Source: Advenella incenata
GTDB lineage: Bacteria; Pseudomonadota; Gammaproteobacteria; Burkholderiales; Burkholderiaceae_B
Assembly (NCBI RefSeq): GCF_004217095.1
Contig: NZ_SHKO01000001.1
Span: 1,784,139-1,848,138, forward strand
Reading direction: 5' to 3'
DNA length: 64,000 nt
Each line of letters starts with the position of its first letter. Position 1 is the stretch's first letter. This document shows, piece after piece, positions 54,136-63,808 of this stretch. A program made the translations under genes and the position numbers. The notes under the pieces were generated by a model. The model was not told where the DNA came from, did no database searches, and worked only from the letters and a program-made list of their open reading frames with translations.

Positions 54136-54745
54136 ATCGACCTCCAGATTTGAAAATTCTTGTTTGTCTTGCTATACAAAAGCATATATCCCATTTACCA
54201 ATATGTAAACGAGATACCGTTACGCTGATTATCGTTCTTATTGTGTGTCCAATGTGTTTCTGAAATACGACAGATGCAAAGTATGAGGTCCGGCCTGTTA
54301 CAAATTGCCTTCTATTTATGTAAGCTTTTGATAAATAATAAGATAGTTCGTAATGAATCGAAATGCTTGCTGGCCGGCAAAACAGGGCCCATCTAGCGGT
54401 ATTGCCTGCGGCGTGTTGGTTGTCGCCAACGTAGTATCCTGCATGAAGTAGTGCGCTGGCAGCCCGTAAGCGGCGCGTTGTTTGGCTATTCGTTTTGGCG
54501 ACGTCCGCAACGCGTGGGGACATGTTAGGGATACCTTGCGCCGCCATCTCGAGTAACAAAACAAGACGTTATTAAGTAGCGAGATAAGGCCTTTTATGGC
54601 TATGCGCAAAAGCGTTGCGAGCGGGGCAGTGGTGTCGCATTGACGTCACGAATAAGTGGTGCAATAACGGGTTTGTGAGATTTTTCCGGTGAGTGTGTAG
54701 ACGTCCGTAAATCAGATGTGCTATATTCTCGTTTCTCCAGTTCAC
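54136..54745. other. Gene-free stretch upstream of the tRNA pair
   Basis: About 610 bases with no gene I can support on either strand. Its right end should carry the tRNA promoter; TATATT at 54722-54727 is a -10 candidate with no good -35 partner. Confidence 0.4.
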
Positions 54746-54833
54746 GCACTCGTGGTGAAATAGGTAGACACAAGAGACTTAAAATCTCTCGGGCATTGCG
54801 CCCGTGCCGGTTCGATTCCGGCCGAGTGCACCA
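54746..54833 (+). tRNA. tRNA-Leu (UAA)
   Basis: 88 bases with encoded CCA. Acceptor GCACTCG/CGAGTGC, anticodon stem-loop GAGACTTAAAATCTC giving UAA, long variable arm CGGGCATTGCGCCCG typical of class II tRNA, T-loop GTTCGATT. Confidence 0.96.
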
Positions 54834-54854
54834 GAGATGGGTCTCGCATCAACA

Positions 54855-54944
54855 GGAAGCTTGGCAGAGCGGTTGAATGCACCGGTCTTGAAAACCGGCG
54901 AAGGGTTAAACCTTCCGTGAGTTCGAATCTCACAGCTTCCGCCA
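54855..54944 (+). tRNA. tRNA-Ser (UGA)
   Basis: 90 bases with encoded CCA. Acceptor GGAAGCT/AGCTTCC, anticodon stem-loop CGGTCTTGAAAACCG giving UGA, long variable arm, T-loop GTTCGAAT. 21 bases downstream of tRNA-Leu and probably co-transcribed. Confidence 0.96.
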
Positions 54945-54979
54945 AAATTCATATGCTCAAGTTGGGCATAGTAAAAATA

Positions 54980-55016
54980 CCCCGTTAATTCATTCATTGA
55001 ATTGCGGGGTTTTTTA
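54980..55016 (+). terminator. Intrinsic terminator of the tRNA operon
   Basis: CCCCG-TT-AATTCA and TGAATT-G-CGGGG form an imperfect long stem, followed by six T residues (55010-55015). Confidence 0.85.
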
Positions 55017-55286
55017 TTGCTTGCGTACGGTTGCGTATGGGCTATCCCGGACAATCATCGTTAAATGCGAGCGGCTAGCTGGCCTAAATAAATTCACCGC
55101 CAAATCGATTTTTCCGTAGCCGACCGACTAATGGGCGATGCTCATCGTTAATGACTTAGAATAATACGTTAATAACCAGAAATAATAACCAGCGCTGTTA
55201 GTCGGGTCATTTTGGTGATGCCGTGGCATTGCGCAGAAAGGTATGGATCTGGTCCTAATATCAAATTCACAACCGATACGATTGAC

Positions 55287-56519
55287 ATGACATCCAGCAA
55301 CGCGACCATTGAAGACGCTTCTTTAATACTCCCTGAAAGCGTTCAGCGAGGCAATATCTGGCGTTTGTCCACGGCGCAGGCGCTGGCAGGCGCCAACTCT
55401 GTCGTGGTTTATGCTACCGGGGCCATTGTGGGCGAGAATCTGGCTCCGACGCCGATGCTGGCGACGTTGCCCATTTCCATCTTTGTTGTAGGCATGGCCG
55501 CATGCATTTTGCCGGTGGGCAAAATTGCCCAGCGTCATGGTCGGCGAGCCGCCTTTTTGGTGGGAACCGGCGCTGGTGTCTTGACTGGTCTGCTGGCGAT
55601 GGTTGCTGTGATCCAGGCCTGGTTCTGGCTGTTTTGTCTGGCCACGTTCTTTGGTGGCAGCTATGCCGCGGTGGTATTGACGTTTCGTTTTGCCGCGGCC
55701 GATGGGGTGGAAAAAGCCCGACGTGCGCGGGCCCTTTCCCTTGTCATGGCTGGTGGGGTCGTGGCTGGTGTCATCGGTCCGCAGTTGGTGACCTGGACCA
55801 TGGACATGTGGATTCCTTATAAATTTGCCGCAACTTTCCTGGTGCAGGCTGTAGTGGCAGTGCTATCGGCGGTGTTGTTGCTGGGCGTGCGTCTGCCAGC
55901 GCCTACGGTAAGCGAGCAGGCTGGAGGGCGTCCGCTTTCTGTTATCGCATCGCAACCGCGATTCATCGCGGCGGCCATCAGTGGCGCGGTCGCTTATATG
56001 TTGATGAATTTTCTGATGACGTCTGCTCCGCTGGCCATGCATATCAGTGGTCATTCACAGGAGTCTGCCAATCTGGGTCTGCAATGGCATGTGATTGCGA
56101 TGTATGCACCCAGTTTCTTTACGGGCAATCTGATTTCCCGCTTTGGTGCTGGTCGTGTGGCTGCGGTAGGTTTGCTGCTTACCGGGCTGTCTGCCGTCGT
56201 GGGGCTGGGCGGGCTCGATGTGGGCCACTTCTGGGGAGCGCTGATTCTGCTTGGGCTTGGCTGGAACTTCGGGTTTCTGGGGGCATCTGCGCTGGTGCTC
56301 GAATGTCACCGGCCTGAAGAGAAAACCCGTGTGCAGTCGCTCAACGATTTCATTGTTTTCGGGCTCATGGCTGTGGGCTCATTTTCATCTGGCGGGTTGC
56401 TGAGTGCTTACGGATGGAACACGGTGTTGTGGGTGTCCTTTATTCCTCTGGTGCTGGCAGTTGTCACGCTGGCGCTGGCCAGGCGAAAAAGGGCACATGT
56501 TCTCATTGTTCAGAAGTAG
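55287..56519 (+). CDS. MFS transporter
   Basis: A 410-residue permease with about twelve membrane segments: VYATGAIVGENLAP, PVGKIAQRHGRRAAFLVG (the conserved loop 2-3 G-x3-D/H-R-x-GRR type motif), GGSYAAVVLTFRFAAAD, and a second half starting near residue 220. It resembles the group of MFS proteins similar to Rv0876c/YfkF-like drug or nucleoside transporters, but the substrate is not assignable. ATG 55287 is chosen because upstream codons are polar and unrelated. No operon partner. Confidence 0.85.
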   Translation: MTSSNATIEDASLILPESVQRGNIWRLSTAQALAGANSVVVYATGAIVGENLAPTPMLATLPISIFVVGMAACILPVGKIAQRHGRRAAFLVGTGAGVLTGLLAMVAVIQAWFWLFCLATFFGGSYAAVVLTFRFAAADGVEKARRARALSLVMAGGVVAGVIGPQLVTWTMDMWIPYKFAATFLVQAVVAVLSAVLLLGVRLPAPTVSEQAGGRPLSVIASQPRFIAAAISGAVAYMLMNFLMTSAPLAMHISGHSQESANLGLQWHVIAMYAPSFFTGNLISRFGAGRVAAVGLLLTGLSAVVGLGGLDVGHFWGALILLGLGWNFGFLGASALVLECHRPEEKTRVQSLNDFIVFGLMAVGSFSSGGLLSAYGWNTVLWVSFIPLVLAVVTLALARRKRAHVLIVQK

Positions 56520-56959
56520 GCTCAATAGTGCGCAATCCGTGTTGTGTCTAAGGCAGAGTGTCTAAGGCAAGTTTTCTGGCGGCGTGCATTGACGGCCGTC
56601 TGTTGGCTGTTTCGGTGTTTGGGACGGGCTTATGCTAAACTTGCCGCAACCCAAATGTGAGCGATCCCGAAAACGCGGGAGCCCGGCACTATCGCCTTCT
56701 ATCATTCTTCCAATAAACAGACCCATGTAATTGGTGCTTCCGACAGCAGATCTTCTGCGCGCGCTACTGTATAGCTAAAGCAGCATTGCAAAATGCTGTT
56801 TTGGGCTGTCGCCCTTTTCCGTACTCAATGCCCCCGGCTTCCCGCCGCTTCAAACAAAACCTCTTCGTCTGCGGTCGATTGCAACCGACATGCCCACGTA
56901 TGTGCGTGTGGACTGTCCATTGCTGACGAGTATCAGGGGGTGTTTAAATTTTTAAAATT
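56520..56959. other. Leader region of the SulP gene with a hairpin
   Basis: 440 bases before the SulP permease. A small perfect hairpin, TCCCG (56665-56669) with CGGGA (56676-56680), is followed by further GC-rich paired-looking sequence up to about 56700. I could not match it to a known riboswitch class. Confidence 0.4.
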
Positions 56960-58444
56960 ATGTTTACAAAAAATACTATCAAACAGGATTGGTTTTCCAA
57001 TATCAGGGGCGATTTGCTGGCGGGCCTCGTTGTTGCACTTGCACTCATTCCTGAAGCCATTGCGTTTTCTATCATTGCGGGCGTAGATCCTAAAGTGGGT
57101 CTTTACGCCTCTTTCTGTATAGCAGTGGTCATCGCTTTTGCCGGCGGCAGGCCTGGCATGATTTCCGCTGCCACGGGCGCCATGGCGTTGCTGATGGTGA
57201 CGCTGGTCAAGGAGCACGGCCTGCAGTATTTACTGGCAGCCACCTTGCTGACTGGTGTGCTGCAGATATTGGCTGGCGTGCTGCGTCTGGGTGCGTTGAT
57301 GCGCTTTGTCTCCAGCTCCGTTGTGACCGGCTTTGTCAATGCGCTGGCCATACTGATATTCATGGCTCAGTTGCCTGAATTAATGAATGTGACATGGGTT
57401 GTTTATGCCATGGTTGCGGCGGGTCTGCTGATTATTTATCTGTTTCCTTATATCACCAGGACGATACCGTCGCCGCTGGTGTGCATCCTGGTGTTGACCG
57501 CCATTTCATTGGTGCTGGGTCTGGATATCAGAACGGTTGGCCACATGGGGGAGCTGCCCGATAGCCTGCCCGTCTTTTTGCTGCCGGAAGTGCCGCTCAA
57601 TTGGGAGACGCTGAAGATTATTTTGCCTTACTCTGCGCCAATGGCCGTCGTGGGGCTGTTGGAGTCGTTGATGACGGCAGCGATCGTGGATGGCCTGACC
57701 GATACGCCCAGCGATAAAAACCGGGAGTGTGTAGGGCAAGGCGTGGCAAACATCGCCTCTGGTTTTCTTGGAGGTATGGCCGGGTGCGCAATGATCGGGC
57801 AATCTGTCATCAATGTAAAATCCGGCGGCCGCGGACGCCTGTCCACCCTGACTGCAGGTAGTGTATTGTTGATTTTGATCGTCTTTCTGGGGGAGTGGGT
57901 TAAACAGATTCCAATGGCGGCGTTGGTGGCTGTGATGATCATGGTGTCGATTGGCACTTTCAAATGGTCTTCGCTGCGTGATTTGACCCGCCACCCCAAA
58001 AGCTCGAGCATTGTGATGATCGCCACGGTCGTAGTGGTGGTGGCAACGCATGATCTGGCAAAAGGTGTGCTGGTGGGCGTGTTGCTAAGCGGGATATTTT
58101 TTGCTCACAAGGTGGGTCAGGTGCTTAGCGTGACTTCATTCAAAACCGGTAGCCAAGCCTCTAGAACCTATCATGTTGCAGGGCAGGTTTTCTTTGCCTC
58201 GGCGCAGGCGTTTATTTCGAAATTTGACTTCAAGGAAGTGATTGATGAGGTTACCATTGACTTGCGTTTGGCAAGGTTCTGGGACATTACCGCAATTGGG
58301 GCGCTGGATACGGTCATCCTGAAGTTCCGGCGCGAAGGCACGGTAGTCAACATTGAAGGGCTGGACCAGGCCAGTACTACGCTGGTGGATCGCTTTGGCG
58401 TTCATGATAAGCCGGACGGCACTGGCAAGCTGGCGAGCCATTAA
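56960..58444 (+). CDS. SulP-family anion permease with STAS domain
   Basis: A 494-residue inner-membrane transporter. SulP marks: [58 protein letters not shown] and [23 protein letters not shown]-terminal STAS domain follows at about 405-485 ([31 protein letters not shown]). Substrate could be sulfate or bicarbonate. The universal stress protein gene begins 14 bases after its stop, a common SulP-Usp pairing. Confidence 0.92.
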   Translation: MFTKNTIKQDWFSNIRGDLLAGLVVALALIPEAIAFSIIAGVDPKVGLYASFCIAVVIAFAGGRPGMISAATGAMALLMVTLVKEHGLQYLLAATLLTGVLQILAGVLRLGALMRFVSSSVVTGFVNALAILIFMAQLPELMNVTWVVYAMVAAGLLIIYLFPYITRTIPSPLVCILVLTAISLVLGLDIRTVGHMGELPDSLPVFLLPEVPLNWETLKIILPYSAPMAVVGLLESLMTAAIVDGLTDTPSDKNRECVGQGVANIASGFLGGMAGCAMIGQSVINVKSGGRGRLSTLTAGSVLLILIVFLGEWVKQIPMAALVAVMIMVSIGTFKWSSLRDLTRHPKSSSIVMIATVVVVVATHDLAKGVLVGVLLSGIFFAHKVGQVLSVTSFKTGSQASRTYHVAGQVFFASAQAFISKFDFKEVIDEVTIDLRLARFWDITAIGALDTVILKFRREGTVVNIEGLDQASTTLVDRFGVHDKPDGTGKLASH

Positions 58445-58458
58445 AAAGGGAGGGGCGA

Positions 58459-59313
58459 ATGAAAAAGATTATTGCATGCATTGATGGCGCCGGACATACG
58501 CTTGCCGTGTGTGATTATGCAATTTGGGCATCGCAGCATTTGAATATCCCCGTTGATTTTTTGCATGTATTGGACAGGCACCCGGAAAAGGCGTCAATTG
58601 TTGACTTGAGCGGAAGCATTGGTTTTGATGCCCATGATATGCTGCTGAGCCAATTGAGCGAGCTTGACGAGCAGCGCAGCAAACTGGCCCAGTTGCATGG
58701 GAAAAATATTCTGGAGGGGGTTAGAAAGCGCGCCGTGGCGGCGGGCCTGACTGCGGTTGAAACGCGCCAGCGACATGGTGCATTGACGCAAAGCCTGCTG
58801 GATTTGCAGGGGGAGGCCAGGATGATTATCCTGGGACAGCACGAGCAGGCCAGGGGAGCGCATCGCAGCTATTTCGATCACAATGTAGAGAAGATCGTCA
58901 GGTCGGTTGATTTGCCGGTGCTGGTTGTTTCTGAGTCGTTTCGTGCGCCTGAGTGTTTCCTGGTTGCGTTCGATGGGAGTGATACGGCGCGTAAAATGGT
59001 TCAGCGCCTGGCCGGTAGCGCGCTGTTGGCCGATCTGCAGTGCCATGTGCTATACGTCGGTGAGGAGACGGAGCGGGTCAGAGAACATTTGGATTGGGTG
59101 CAGTCGGCGTTGACCGCGATGCAATTTGAGCCGATGGTGAGTGTGCTGGGCGGCGAGCCCGAGGCGGTGATCGTGGATTATATATTGTCCAAGAATATCG
59201 ATTTGCTGGCGATGGGTGCCTACGGACACTCGCGGATTCGCGAGCTTATTGTTGGAAGTCTGACCACTACGCTATTGAGAACCAGTCCGGTGCCTGTGCT
59301 GATCATGCGATAG
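58459..59313 (+). CDS. Universal stress protein (tandem UspA)
   Basis: A 284-residue protein of two Usp domains: about 1-150 (KKIIACIDGAGHTLAVCDYA, ARMIILGQHEQARGA) and 155-284 (FLVAFDGSDTARKMVQRLAG, LLAMGAYGHSRIRELIVGSL). The second domain keeps the G-2x-G-9x-G(S/T) ATP-binding motif; the first looks degenerate. Directly behind SulP and presumably co-translated; it may modulate the transporter. AGGGAGGGGCG precedes the ATG. Confidence 0.92.
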   Translation: MKKIIACIDGAGHTLAVCDYAIWASQHLNIPVDFLHVLDRHPEKASIVDLSGSIGFDAHDMLLSQLSELDEQRSKLAQLHGKNILEGVRKRAVAAGLTAVETRQRHGALTQSLLDLQGEARMIILGQHEQARGAHRSYFDHNVEKIVRSVDLPVLVVSESFRAPECFLVAFDGSDTARKMVQRLAGSALLADLQCHVLYVGEETERVREHLDWVQSALTAMQFEPMVSVLGGEPEAVIVDYILSKNIDLLAMGAYGHSRIRELIVGSLTTTLLRTSPVPVLIMR

Positions 59314-59406
59314 CACAGCGTGCTCGATATGTCTGAACATTATGCAGAGCGCGTGGTTGACGGTGGCGAGCGTGTTTGCCGCTTTTTGGTGTCTGCCGGT
59401 TGATGC

Positions 59407-59775
59407 CTATATCGGGTGCATTGCTTTTTTCTGAATCCCTTCCGACAGAAAATAGCCTTTTTTCCATGCGGTATGAATCAGATCCGGGAAAAAATCCTGA
59501 TCGATTCGGCGGCGCAAACGCGCGATGTGCACATCAATGGCATTGGAGTTCAAACACGGAGGCTGTTTGTCCAGAACGGCATTCAATGCTGATTTGGATA
59601 TGACGGTTCCCGGGTTGGCGGCCAGATACAGCAAGATGCGAAACTGGGTGACCGATAGTGTGATTTGCACGCCGGAGCGTCTGACCTGGCTGCTATGCAG
59701 GTCGATTTCCAGGTCGGCAACAATCAGTTTGTTGCTTCCATCAAATGCGGTCGATTTCTCCGGTGTTGTTTTCAT
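59407..59775 (-). CDS. Orphan OmpR/PhoB-type winged-helix protein
   Basis: A 122-residue protein that is almost only a Trans_reg_C DNA-binding domain: LIVADLEIDLHSSQVRRSGV, LSVTQFRILLYLAANPGTVI, SNAIDVHIARLRRRID and IHTAWKKGYFL. No receiver domain is encoded upstream. ATG 59775 is tentative, with no strong ribosome site; 59817 is an alternative. It may be a truncated response regulator or a standalone regulator; its targets are unknown. Confidence 0.75.
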   Translation of the reverse strand: MKTTPEKSTAFDGSNKLIVADLEIDLHSSQVRRSGVQITLSVTQFRILLYLAANPGTVISKSALNAVLDKQPPCLNSNAIDVHIARLRRRIDQDFFPDLIHTAWKKGYFLSEGIQKKAMHPI

Positions 59776-60351
59776 AAATTCTGTTGGGTATCTGGGCCGG
59801 CAAGCGCACATGTGCATCTGGCACCTATCTTGACGCAGGTCCTTTTTATTGCCTGTTATTCCGCGGCCTGCAATGGCCAGCAGCCACAAGGCATACACCC
59901 ATTGGGCTCACGATGTGTTGGGGAAAAAAAGCAGCGCATGCTTGGGCACAATCCACGCCATCTGTTGGCTGCCCAACACGTTGCGTCCTGCAATTGCCTT
60001 CTCAAAGTGTTGCCTCACATGGGTGTAATGCGGTTGGTACGACTTCTGGTACGGGCCTGCTTGATGGGCCAGCCGGTGCGGGCACCTTAAACGATGAAGA
60101 TTATCACGATATTCAGTTATATGTAAGCCTGTGTTGGAGAGCGGTCTAGGGTGCGGCGTATAGGCTGGGGCTGTTGCGAGGTCTGTATAACGCATGTGCC
60201 AGGTAGGCACAAGTTGTGTCAGGGCTCGTTTATTTCCCTGATTGACCTCGTCGCGAAGGCACGCGTGGGTTTCGACGTTAAAATCTCCTGATTGACAGTC
60301 AGGCATGGCACGCGTGCACATGACCCCCATTATTTTTGCAGGAGAAAATAG
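59776..60351. other. Gene-free stretch
   Basis: About 575 bases between the winged-helix gene and the quinone oxidoreductase gene. Open frames here have no protein-like composition. AGGAG at 60340-60344 serves the downstream gene. Confidence 0.4.
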
Positions 60352-61329
60352 ATGAAGGCAGTAGAAATTTCCACCCCAGGCGGCCCCGAAGTATTAAAGC
60401 TGGTGGAGCGCGAAAAGCCCGTATTAAAGCAGGGCGATGTCCTGATTCGTGTGACGGCTGCCGGCATCAACCGACCTGACGTATTTCAGCGCAAAGGCGC
60501 CTACCCGCCGCCGCCCGGGGCTTCGGATCTGCCGGGGCTGGAAGTTGCCGGTGAAATCGTCGAAGGCGATCTCGCCGGCACTTCCCTGAAGATCGGTGAT
60601 CGTGTGTGTGCGTTGACGCCTGGGGGCGGATACGCCGAGTACTGTGTCGCACCTGCGGGCAATTGTCTGCCTATTCCTGAGGGTTTCAGTGATGTGGAAG
60701 CGGCAGCATTGCCAGAGACATTCTTTACCGTCTGGACCAACGTGTTTGACCGTGGTGCGTTATCCGGCGAGGAAACATTGCTGGTTCATGGCGGCGCCAG
60801 TGGTATCGGAACCACAGCCATTCAAATTGCCCGGGCACTGGGGCACAAGGTTTTTGTAACGGTTGGAAGCGATGAGCGTGCGGCCGCCGTCGAGGCATTG
60901 GGGGCCAGCAAGGCGATCAATTACAAGACCCAGGATTTTGTTGAGGAAATCAAAAAGCTGACCGATGGCAAGGGCGTGGATGTGGTGCTGGACATGGTCT
61001 CTGGCGAATACATCAATCGCAATATCCAGTGTCTGGCTGATGACGGGCGCATCGTGATTATTGCCCAGTTGGGCGGAAGCAAGGCAACCATCGATACGGC
61101 GCAGGTGATGCGCCGACGCCTGACCATTACCGGTTCAACCCTGCGCCCGCGTAGTGTCGAGTTCAAAACACAAATCGCCCAGGCGCTACAGCAAAAGGTA
61201 TGGCCATTGCTGGCTGCAGGCAAAATCAGGCCTGTCATTCATGCCACATTTGCCCTGGCGCAAGCCAGTGATGCCCATGCCATGATGGAAAAAGGCGAGA
61301 ACATCGGGAAAATCGTCCTGACGTTTTAA
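60352..61329 (+). CDS. NAD(P)H quinone oxidoreductase, PIG3 type
   Basis: A 325-residue zinc-free medium-chain dehydrogenase/reductase: MKAVEISTPGGPEVLKLVER, GINRPDVFQRKGAYPPPPGA, LPGLEVAGEIVEG, the Rossmann motif LLVHGGASGIGTTAIQIARA and the PIG3-type tail (VIHATFALAQASDAHAMMEK). It reduces quinones with NADPH. AGGAG lies 7 bases before the ATG. Next to tpiA and secG as in many betaproteobacteria. Confidence 0.92.
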   Translation: MKAVEISTPGGPEVLKLVEREKPVLKQGDVLIRVTAAGINRPDVFQRKGAYPPPPGASDLPGLEVAGEIVEGDLAGTSLKIGDRVCALTPGGGYAEYCVAPAGNCLPIPEGFSDVEAAALPETFFTVWTNVFDRGALSGEETLLVHGGASGIGTTAIQIARALGHKVFVTVGSDERAAAVEALGASKAINYKTQDFVEEIKKLTDGKGVDVVLDMVSGEYINRNIQCLADDGRIVIIAQLGGSKATIDTAQVMRRRLTITGSTLRPRSVEFKTQIAQALQQKVWPLLAAGKIRPVIHATFALAQASDAHAMMEKGENIGKIVLTF

Positions 61330-61330
61330 G

Positions 61331-61359
61331 TTTCCTTTTAGAAATGAAAAGGTTATAAT
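61331..61359 (+). promoter_or_regulatory. Promoter of tpiA
   Basis: A perfect TATAAT at 61354-61359 with TTTCCT at 61331-61336 (17-base spacer) lies 38 bases before the tpiA ATG. Confidence 0.55.
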
Positions 61360-61397
61360 CTTTGGTTTTGTTAAAATCCCTTTTTACCGAGGAAAAT

Positions 61398-62147
61398 ATG
61401 AGTGTGCGTCGGCGTCTGGTCATCGGAAACTGGAAAATGAATGGCAGCAAGGCTGAAAACGAGCAACTGCTTTCAGATCTGGTCAAATTGCAGAATGCCG
61501 CTGCGGCCAATCAGGCAGCAGAGCTGGCCGTATGCGCGCCTTTTCCTTACCTGCAGCAAGTGGCAGATATCCTGAAAGATAGTGCCATCAGTTGGGGCGG
61601 TCAGGATGTCAGTGAGCATGCCAAGGGAGCGTATACCGGTGAAGTGTCGGTTGCCATGCTTGCGGAGTTCGGTTGCGCTTGGGCAATTGTGGGTCATTCC
61701 GAGCGTCGGGCTTACCACGGTGAAGGCAGTGATGTCGTTGCGCGCAAGGCCGCCGCTGCAATTGCCGGCGGTATTACGCCTGTGGTATGCGTTGGTGAAA
61801 CGCAGGCCGAGCGCGAGGCGGGCAAGACGCTGCAGGTAATTAGCAGCCAGCTTGAGCCGGTGCTCGCGCTGGGTGCGGATGCGGTCACGAAAATGGTTCT
61901 GGCGTATGAGCCGGTATGGGCTATCGGTACGGGTCTTACTGCCTCGCCAGAGCAGGCGCAGGAAGTGCATGCGCACATCCGCAGCTTATTGGTTCAAGCG
62001 GATGCACCCGAGCAGCGCGTCTTGTATGGCGGCAGCGTCAAGGCTGCAAATGCAGCAAGCCTGTTTGCCAAGGAAGATATTGATGGCGCGCTGGTAGGCG
62101 GCGCCTCGCTGGTCGCAACAGATTTTCAGGGAATTGCCAACGCCTAG
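61398..62147 (+). CDS. tpiA: Triosephosphate isomerase
   Basis: A 249-residue TIM with the full active site: GNWKMNGS (Asn/Lys), AIVGHSERRAYHGE (catalytic His), VLAYEPVWAIGTG (catalytic Glu plus the flexible loop) and LYGGSVKAANA for phosphate. It interconverts dihydroxyacetone phosphate and glyceraldehyde 3-phosphate. ATG 61398 has GAGGAAAA upstream; a start at 61362 would add unrelated residues. secG follows after 48 bases. Confidence 0.97.
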   Translation: MSVRRRLVIGNWKMNGSKAENEQLLSDLVKLQNAAAANQAAELAVCAPFPYLQQVADILKDSAISWGGQDVSEHAKGAYTGEVSVAMLAEFGCAWAIVGHSERRAYHGEGSDVVARKAAAAIAGGITPVVCVGETQAEREAGKTLQVISSQLEPVLALGADAVTKMVLAYEPVWAIGTGLTASPEQAQEVHAHIRSLLVQADAPEQRVLYGGSVKAANAASLFAKEDIDGALVGGASLVATDFQGIANA

Positions 62148-62195
62148 CAGCGTGGTCATATTCCTTATACGGAATTTTTTTGGAGTAATACTTAA

Positions 62196-62771
62196 ATGCC
62201 ATCGTTTATATACCCTTTACTGGCTGTCGTGCAGGTTCTGTCTGCATTGACGGTTATTGCCCTGGTGCTGTTGCAGCAAGGCAAGGGCGCTGATATGGGT
62301 TCATCTTTTGGTGGCGGTTCTGCCGGGAGTCTTTTTGGTGCTACCGGTGCTGCAAACTTTTTTTCGCGAGCGACAAAGTGGGTATCCATCCTGTTTTTCG
62401 CCTGCACGCTGGGCCTTGCCTATATTGGTAACAATACCGGCCGCAGCGCAGGTCCTGCAACAGGCGGTGGTGTGATGCAGGGCTACGAAGCGCCAGCGCC
62501 GGCTGCCAATACCCAAGCGCCAGCGGCTCAGCCGCAAGCTGATCTGCCTGTGGCTCCCGCGCCGGCCGAAACGCCAGCGGCTCCGTCTTCTGACGCACCT
62601 GCGGCTCCATCTGAGACACCGGCTGCGCCTGCGCCTACATCACCAGCAGCGCCTGAGCAATCCGGGGCGACGCCTGCTGCACCTGCAGCCGAGGGCGCGG
62701 CACCTGCCGAAAATACAACACCTGCTGTCCCAGAATCGCAGCAAGAGACAAATACTGAGACGAAACAGTAA
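62196..62771 (+). CDS. secG: Preprotein translocase subunit SecG
   Basis: A 191-residue SecG: two membrane segments (YPLLAVVQVLSALTVIALVL and WVSILFFACTLGLAYIG) joined by the conserved cytoplasmic loop QQGKGADMGSSFGGGSAGSL FGATG. The C-terminal 95 residues are an Ala/Pro/Glu-rich, probably disordered tail, longer than the 110-residue E. coli form but usual in this bacterial group. Part of the SecYEG channel. Confidence 0.95.
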   Translation: MPSFIYPLLAVVQVLSALTVIALVLLQQGKGADMGSSFGGGSAGSLFGATGAANFFSRATKWVSILFFACTLGLAYIGNNTGRSAGPATGGGVMQGYEAPAPAANTQAPAAQPQADLPVAPAPAETPAAPSSDAPAAPSETPAAPAPTSPAAPEQSGATPAAPAAEGAAPAENTTPAVPESQQETNTETKQ

Positions 62772-62792
62772 GCGTTTCTGATTAAATGGTGT

Positions 62793-62798
62793 TATAAT
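62793..62798 (+). promoter_or_regulatory. -10 element of tRNA-Leu(GAG)
   Basis: A perfect TATAAT 17 bases before the tRNA 5' end; the -35 element is not clear. Confidence 0.45.
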
Positions 62799-62815
62799 CT
62801 TCTGTCTTTGCAGAT

Positions 62816-62900
62816 GCTCACGTGGTGGAATTGGTAGACACGCTATCTTGAGGGGGTAGTGGCGAGAGCTGTGCGAGTTCGAGTCTCGCCGTGAGCACCA
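62816..62900 (+). tRNA. tRNA-Leu (GAG)
   Basis: 85 bases with encoded CCA. Acceptor GCTCACG/CGTGAGC, anticodon loop TTGAGGG giving GAG, long variable arm, T-loop GTTCGAGT. Confidence 0.96.
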
Positions 62901-62933
62901 ACTGTTAAATCTAATCTGTATTCCGTAGTCATC

Positions 62934-62965
62934 AAGCCCTTGCTCTGTGGAGCAGGGGCTTTTTG
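62934..62965 (+). terminator. Intrinsic terminator after tRNA-Leu
   Basis: AAGCCC-TTGCTC pairs with GAGCAG-GGGCTT around a TGTG loop, followed by a T-run to 62964. Confidence 0.85.
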
Positions 62966-63293
62966 TTTGTCTGGTTTGTGGTAATTGGGCTTGGCCTTAG
63001 TGATCGCATACGATCCTGGTGTCTTTTGGGGCTTGATGTCTTGGGGCTTGTTTTGTGACTCAATGATCGTGCCGATAGCAGGGCTTCACTAGCATGGCCT
63101 TCGGGTGTTGCTTATGTGTCTTGATGGTTGGCAGGGTTGTGCTGGTGTCGGTGGGAATTGGTTGTTGATTACCGGCTCTGGTGTGCCGGTATTGAGGCGG
63201 ATCAATTGTGCTGTTGATATCGATGCAGCGTCATGAGCGAAGATGGTATAGTTATAAGCCTTAGTCTATTTCACCAACCCCAAGGAGTACATA
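62966..63293. other. Intergenic region upstream of azurin
   Basis: 328 bases without a gene. It should hold the azurin promoter; TTGATATCGATGCA at 63214-63227 matches only half of an FNR/Anr box. AAGGAG lies 8 bases before the azurin ATG. Confidence 0.4.
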
Positions 63294-63752
63294 ATGGCTT
63301 TTAAGTTGAAACTGAAACACGTGTTGGCCGCAATGGCATTGTCTGCTGCTTCACTGCCCGTTATGGCTGCTGAGTGCTCAATTGACATTGAGGCTAATGA
63401 CGCCATGCAATTTAACACCAAGGAAATTGCTGTCAGCAAATCGTGCAAGGAGTTCACGATCAATCTGAAGCATACTGGTCAATTGCCGAAGGCGGCGATG
63501 GGACATAATGTTGTGATCACCAAGTCTGCGGATATGCAGGGCGTGGAAACCGACGGTATTGCCGCGGGCGCCGATAAGAATTATGTAAAAGAGGGCGACG
63601 AGCGTGTAATCGCGCATACCAAGCTGATTGGTGGTGGCGAATCCGACTCGGTCAAAGTGCCCGTCGACAAGCTGACCGGGGATGATGTGTTCTTCTGCTC
63701 ATTCCCAGGGCACGGCTCGATGATGAAAGGCGTCGTCAAGCTGGTCGATTAA
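63294..63752 (+). CDS. azu: Azurin (type 1 blue copper protein)
   Basis: A 152-residue precursor: signal peptide ending at PVMAAEC, then a mature domain of about 129 residues that starts [20 protein letters not shown]. Copper ligands are His in AAMGHNVVI and the Cys, His and Met in [14 protein letters not shown]; the disulfide Cys pair is AEC and KSCKEF. It shuttles electrons in the periplasm, for example to nitrite reductase or cytochrome peroxidase. Monocistronic, with a strong terminator. Confidence 0.96.
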   Translation: MAFKLKLKHVLAAMALSAASLPVMAAECSIDIEANDAMQFNTKEIAVSKSCKEFTINLKHTGQLPKAAMGHNVVITKSADMQGVETDGIAAGADKNYVKEGDERVIAHTKLIGGGESDSVKVPVDKLTGDDVFFCSFPGHGSMMKGVVKLVD

Positions 63753-63808
63753 TGCATTAAAGTTTGTATGCCCGGCACTATGCCGGTGCGCTATTGATTC
63801 TATAGGTG

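Noticed and set aside
54044..54559. 171-codon minus-strand frame upstream of the lipoprotein
   Set aside because: It overlaps the lipoprotein gene in another frame and lacks motifs or a ribosome site.
59908..60330. 140-codon minus-strand frame before the quinone oxidoreductase
   Set aside because: His/Pro/Thr-rich translation without hydrophobic core or motif; no ribosome site.
63214..63227. FNR/Anr box upstream of azurin
   Set aside because: Only the left half-site matches the TTGAT-N4-ATCAA consensus; the right half is ATGCA.
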